Shown here: positions 45,126-48,115 of the stretch, piece by piece
How the letters are laid out: each line of letters opens with the position of its first letter
How positions within the stretch are numbered: the stretch's first letter is position 1
From: Akkermansia muciniphila
GTDB taxonomy: Bacteria; Verrucomicrobiota; Verrucomicrobiia; Limisphaerales; UBA9464
Length of the DNA stretch: 48,115 bases
Direction of reading: 5' to 3'
Assembly: GCA_945900455.1 (NCBI GenBank)
Contig: CAMDJH010000010.1
Location: 1-48,115 of the forward strand
The notes under the pieces: generated by a model
Seen by the model: only the letters and a program-made list of their open reading frames with translations
What the model was told of the DNA's origin: nothing
Database searches by the model: none
Program-made: the position numbers and the translations under genes

Positions 45126-45198
45126 GAAAACAAACAAGCCAATTGCCGGGGCGGTGAAAAGAGTGCAAAGTGACCGGAAGGTCTCCACCGTTGTGCCC

Positions 45199-46059
45199 AT
45201 GAGCAAATTTTCAAGAATTGCCGTTCGCCGGATTCAAGCCACCCGCTCGGGAACGGGTCCCGGTCGACCGGGAGCGTTCACGTTGATCGAACTGTTGGTG
45301 GTCATCGCCATTATTGCCATCCTTGCGGGGATGTTGCTGCCGGCTTTGGGCAAGGCGAAAGCCAAGGCGCAGGGGATACAATGCCTCAATAATCATCGGG
45401 GGCTGACTCTGGCATGGCGGATGTACGCCGAAGACAACCGCGACCGCATCCCGGACGCCTACGGGCCGAATGCGTGGGTGCAAGGCCTGATGGATTTAAG
45501 TCCCGGCAACTCCTCCAACTGGGACGTGGAAAGAGATCTCAAAAAGAGTCCGTTGTGGCCATACTGTGGTAACTCAGCCGGCATCTGGAAATGTCCTGCG
45601 GACCAGGCGTCGGTTAAAGTGGCCGGCCGACAGCTGCCGCGCGTGCGCAGCTTCATGATGAACATGTGGGTGGGCGGCTACAGCGGGACCCACGGGACTT
45701 GGTCGGGTCCCGAGTGGAAAGTCTATACGCGCCTGGGCGACATGCTCAATCCCGGTCCCGCCAACACCTGGGTGTTCATCGACGTGCGGGAGGATGCGAT
45801 CAATGACGGCTCCTTCGTGACCGACATGACCGGCTACCCGGAGAAGCCGGAGGTCACGCGCATTGTGGACTGGCCGGCTAGCTATCACAACAAGGCCGGG
45901 GGACTTTCGTTTGCCGACGGTCACTCCGAGATCAAACGGTGGCTGGATCCGCGTACCACCCGCGCCATTATCAAGAACGGTAGTTTGCAAACGGATGTTC
46001 CGTCACCGAACAATCGAGACACCGTCTGGTTGCAAGAACGCTGCACACGCAAAATGTAG
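45199..46059 (+). CDS. Type II pseudopilin-like protein, H-X9-DG type
   Basis: The 286-residue product from ATG 45199 has a 26-residue leader ending GRPGA, so the cut precedes Phe27 of [18 protein letters not shown] with Ala in the -1 position. Near the C-terminus HNKAGGLSFADGH is an exact H-X9-DG motif followed by KRWLDPRTT. It lacks the PDPxFxWW end of the other group. A longer frame from 45061 crosses the dispersed repeat and is not used. It is followed within 60 bp by the Gfo/Idh/MocA gene on the same strand. Confidence 0.88.
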   Translation: MSKFSRIAVRRIQATRSGTGPGRPGAFTLIELLVVIAIIAILAGMLLPALGKAKAKAQGIQCLNNHRGLTLAWRMYAEDNRDRIPDAYGPNAWVQGLMDLSPGNSSNWDVERDLKKSPLWPYCGNSAGIWKCPADQASVKVAGRQLPRVRSFMMNMWVGGYSGTHGTWSGPEWKVYTRLGDMLNPGPANTWVFIDVREDAINDGSFVTDMTGYPEKPEVTRIVDWPASYHNKAGGLSFADGHSEIKRWLDPRTTRAIIKNGSLQTDVPSPNNRDTVWLQERCTRKM

Positions 46060-46119
46060 TGAACCCTTTGCACGGACTGAACCGCCGTGGAACGAAACCA
46101 AATCCGTATCCGTCACATT

Positions 46120-47496
46120 ATGAAAAAGCGAAATTCCAACCCGATCGACCGCAGACAGTTTCTCTACGGCACCGGCATGGGCGTGGCCCTGTTCAACATC
46201 CTACCCGGAAGCCTGGTGAGCGGGGCGGAAAATTCCTCGCCCAACGCGAAGCTCAACGTGGCGGGTATCGGCATCGGCAGCCGGGGCGGAAGCGACGTGG
46301 ACGAAGTGGCGGGGTTGGGCCACAATATTGTCGCATTGTGTGACGTCGATGAAACGTACGCTGCCAAAGAATTTGCCAAGTATCCGAACGCCAAACGATT
46401 CACCGACTACCGGGTGATGCTCGACAAGCTGGGCAAGGAGATTGACGGAGTAATTATCGGCACCCCGGATCACACCCATGCCGTCATCGCCATGGAGGCC
46501 ATGCGGCGCGGCAAGCATGTCTACTGTGAAAAACCGCTCGCCCACTCGGTCCACGAAGTGCGCGAGCTAATGGCGGCCGCGCGCCATTACAAGGTTGTCA
46601 CCCAACTGGGCAACCAAGGGCACGCCAGTGACACGATTCGCCGACTGTGCGAGTGGGTCTGGGCGGGTGCCGTCGGGCAAGTCCACACCATTCATGCGGG
46701 ATGCGACGCGTTCAAGAATGTGTATTGTCAGATCCCGAATCTGGCGAAGGTCCACCAGCATCAAGATGTGCCCAAGGGCCTCGACTATGACCTGTGGCTG
46801 GGTCCGGCAGCGTTCCGGGCCTACTCGCCACTGTGGGTACCGTGGAATTGGCGCGGTTGGATGCCCTTCGGCGGCGGCGCAATCGGCGACTGGATCTGCC
46901 ACGTCGTGGACCCTTCTTTTTGGGCTCTGGATCTCGACGCACCTGCCACTGTGCACGCAGAGGTGACAGACTATGATCCCGTGATACAGGGGCTAGCGTA
47001 TCCGTCCGCGACGAAGATCACCTTTGAGTTTCCGGCGAAGAACGCGCGCGGCCCGGTCAAATTGGTCTGGTACGATGGCAACAATACGATTCCCAAGCCC
47101 AAGGATTTTCCGGCCGACGAGAAAATTCCCGGCACCGGGGCCATTCTGATGGGTGACAAGGGCATGATTGTCCACGGTTCGCACGGGGGCGGCAACTGCC
47201 ACCTCGTTCCGGATGATCTCATGGAGCAGTACTCTGGGAAGAATGCCCCCGCGCAAAAAATCACACGCATCAAGGGCCATGCCTGGGATTGGGCGGATGC
47301 GATCCGCACGGGGCGCAAGGCCGGATCCAATTTCGACTACGGTGGTCCGCTGACGCAAGTCGCCTTGCTGGGGCTGATTGCCATTCGTTTCCCGGGCCAG
47401 ACGCTCAAGTGGGATGACACGTCGATGCGCTTCACAAACAACAACGCCGCCAACGAGTACATCAATCCGGCGTATCGCCCGGGTTGGAAATTGTAG
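46120..47496 (+). CDS. Tat-exported Gfo/Idh/MocA family oxidoreductase
   Basis: The 458-residue product starts KKRNSNPIDRRQFLYGTGMG, a twin-arginine signal (RRQFL), so it is exported folded with its cofactor. The Rossmann part has VAGIGIGSRGGSDVDEV, IVALCDVDE and IGTPDHTHAVIAMEAMRRGK, and the catalytic lysine motif EKPLAHS. The C-terminal half (FGGGAIGDWICHVVDPSFWA, GMIVHGSHGGG) is typical of the periplasmic members in Verrucomicrobia and Planctomycetes, which probably act on sugar derivatives; the substrate is unknown. ATG 46120 is chosen to start the Tat signal. The VOC gene follows 23 bp later, so the pair is likely co-transcribed. Confidence 0.92.
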   Translation: MKKRNSNPIDRRQFLYGTGMGVALFNILPGSLVSGAENSSPNAKLNVAGIGIGSRGGSDVDEVAGLGHNIVALCDVDETYAAKEFAKYPNAKRFTDYRVMLDKLGKEIDGVIIGTPDHTHAVIAMEAMRRGKHVYCEKPLAHSVHEVRELMAAARHYKVVTQLGNQGHASDTIRRLCEWVWAGAVGQVHTIHAGCDAFKNVYCQIPNLAKVHQHQDVPKGLDYDLWLGPAAFRAYSPLWVPWNWRGWMPFGGGAIGDWICHVVDPSFWALDLDAPATVHAEVTDYDPVIQGLAYPSATKITFEFPAKNARGPVKLVWYDGNNTIPKPKDFPADEKIPGTGAILMGDKGMIVHGSHGGGNCHLVPDDLMEQYSGKNAPAQKITRIKGHAWDWADAIRTGRKAGSNFDYGGPLTQVALLGLIAIRFPGQTLKWDDTSMRFTNNNAANEYINPAYRPGWKL

Positions 47497-47508
47497 GGCG
47501 AACTCGCC

Positions 47509-47513
47509 GGAGG
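47509..47513 (+). promoter_or_regulatory. Ribosome binding site of the VOC gene
   Basis: The bases ggagg end six bases before ATG 47520 and support that start over one at 47484, which lies inside the preceding gene. Confidence 0.6.
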
Positions 47514-47519
47514 TTAAAC

Positions 47520-47885
47520 ATGAAGATCTGCGAATTGAATCATGTCGCCCTCCACGTGGCGGATGTGGAGAAGAGTTGCGAATTTTATCGAAAGGTATTG
47601 TTGCTTGAACCGATGCCCCGTCCGGCCTTCAGTTTTCCTGGCGCTTGGTTTCGACTCGGCATGAATCAGGAGTTGCATCTGATCGGCGAACGCGGGGACC
47701 CGGTCTCGTCGGGCAATCGCAGCAATCATTTCGCGCTGCGGGTCGATGAACTGGATTCGTGGGAGCAACATTTTCGCAAGGTTGGCGCCGATTTTAATCC
47801 ACGGAAGCATCGTCCGGACGGCGCGTGGCAGGTGTTTGTTCGCGATCCCGACGGCCACGCGGTTGAATTGTTCACACCGCCGTAG
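47520..47885 (+). CDS. VOC (glyoxalase/dioxygenase fold) family protein
   Basis: The 121-residue product is a single VOC module pair with two beta-alpha-beta-beta-beta units: ELNHVALHVADVEKSCEFYR and NRSNHFALRVDELDSWEQHF. Possible metal ligands are His8 (NHVALHV), His55 region (ELHLIGE), His of NHFALRV and Glu of GHAVELF; the pattern H-x-H-E is that of metal-bound members. DPDGHAVELF is the usual C-terminal block. The reaction is unknown. It follows the oxidoreductase by 23 bp and may serve the same pathway. Confidence 0.85.
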   Translation: MKICELNHVALHVADVEKSCEFYRKVLLLEPMPRPAFSFPGAWFRLGMNQELHLIGERGDPVSSGNRSNHFALRVDELDSWEQHFRKVGADFNPRKHRPDGAWQVFVRDPDGHAVELFTPP

Positions 47886-48028
47886 CGCAACGGGAATCTG
47901 GGGGCTAATTGCGTCAACCGCCCCCCGGTGCCGATGCGATGGATCCGCATCCCCTGGGATAGCCCACCCTGATCGGCGGATAGGAATGTAAAATTTGAAG
48001 AAAAAGCTCTCTGGGGTGCATTTTTCGC

Positions 48029-48057
48029 TTGCATATGTTATATATATTATGTATTTA
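48029..48057 (+). promoter_or_regulatory. AT-rich promoter-like stretch
   Basis: In otherwise GC-rich DNA, ttgcat (48029-48034) is followed after 17 bases by tattta (48052-48057), with tatatattat between. The -35 is fair, the -10 weak. It precedes a possible start at 48064. Confidence 0.3.
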
Positions 48058-48063
48058 ACACGA

Positions 48064-48115
48064 ATGCCCGCACGCATACCCCTCCAGTCCAAGACCCCCT
48101 TCGCCATCGATTCTC
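48064..48115 (+). CDS. Possible start of a gene cut by the window end
   Basis: From ATG 48064 the frame reads MPARIPLQSKTPFAID and is open to the window edge. Only 17 codons are visible and no family can be named. The support is the promoter-like stretch just before it; no ribosome site is seen, so the call is weak. Confidence 0.25.
   Translation, partial: MPARIPLQSKTPFAIDS

Larger units (their letters stand above)
44561..45198. other. Gene-poor region with decayed coding traces and repeats
   Basis: On the minus strand, 44886-44689 and then 44786-44562 in another frame read membrane-protein-like stretches (GVLWVIQELVKIFVIHL, then LHLRVDIVAGILEI), which suggests a frameshifted remnant; I cannot name it. 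44872-44898 is a dispersed 27-bp repeat, and 44978-45125 is the second copy of the repeat seen at 2-145. The pseudopilin promoter must lie near the right end. Confidence 0.5.

Overview
The window looks like a piece of a Verrucomicrobiota chromosome, probably from the Pedosphaera/Limisphaerales side. The grounds are five type-II pseudopilin genes with the [18 protein letters not shown] leader and H-X9-DG-type or related C-termini, a Tat-exported Gfo/Idh/MocA oxidoreductase, a secreted PQQ-type propeller starting NWPSWRGPNQDG, a ceramidase-fold protein, and many palindromic dispersed repeats between genes. The lineage is inferred from gene content only; there is no rRNA or other marker in the window to settle it.

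Layout. 1-2624: one copy of a dispersed repeat, a LysR regulator, ruvA and a DUF374 acyltransferase. 2748-3974 (minus): a lysine 2,3-aminomutase, flanked by a perfect 22-bp inverted repeat. 4177-8170: two secreted proteins (propeller plus EF-hands; Ig-like domain) and a pseudopilin, with a REP-like hairpin between them. 8167-10869 (minus): a large secreted subtilase. 10969-13521: a Ski2-like DEAD/DEAH helicase, then tRNA-Arg(CCG) on the minus strand. 13618-14430: no gene, but stacked hairpins and a nested REPIN-like element. 14431-18376 (minus): a membrane protein, a zinc alcohol dehydrogenase, a PQQ-type propeller and a pseudopilin, the last three closely spaced. 18615-19850: an AAA/DUF4143 ATPase behind an operator-like palindrome.

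19899-33257 (minus) is the functional centre: porin, urtA-B-C-D-E (urea ABC importer), ureD, a fused ureAB, ureC, ureF, ureG, then a ceramidase-like gene. Junctions from urtB to ureG are at most a few bases and several are 4-bp ATGA overlaps. Read as a system, the porin would let urea cross the outer membrane, UrtABCDE would import it with ATP, and nickel urease assembled by UreD, UreF and UreG would split it to ammonia and CO2. No ureE is present; the histidine-rich UreG head may stand in for it.

33258-34102 is a patchwork of dispersed repeats without a convincing gene. 34103-43331: cytidylate kinase, a pseudopilin, dnaE with an overlapping glycosyltransferase, a lipoate ligase-like gene and an ABC-F ATPase. 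43361-43665 is a frameshifted flavin reductase remnant. 43787-47885: two more pseudopilins, a Tat-exported Gfo/Idh/MocA oxidoreductase and a VOC protein. The end of the window has an AT-rich promoter-like stretch and possibly the start of another gene.

The most unusual signals are: a pseudopilin subfamily ending in PDP-x-F-x-W-W (three paralogues here); a diverged dispersed repeat (2-145 and 44978-45125) that seems to keep a reading frame on its minus strand; the nested palindromic element at 13858-14112; the operator-like palindrome before the DUF4143 ATPase; and the subtilase whose PA-like segment seems to interrupt its P domain.
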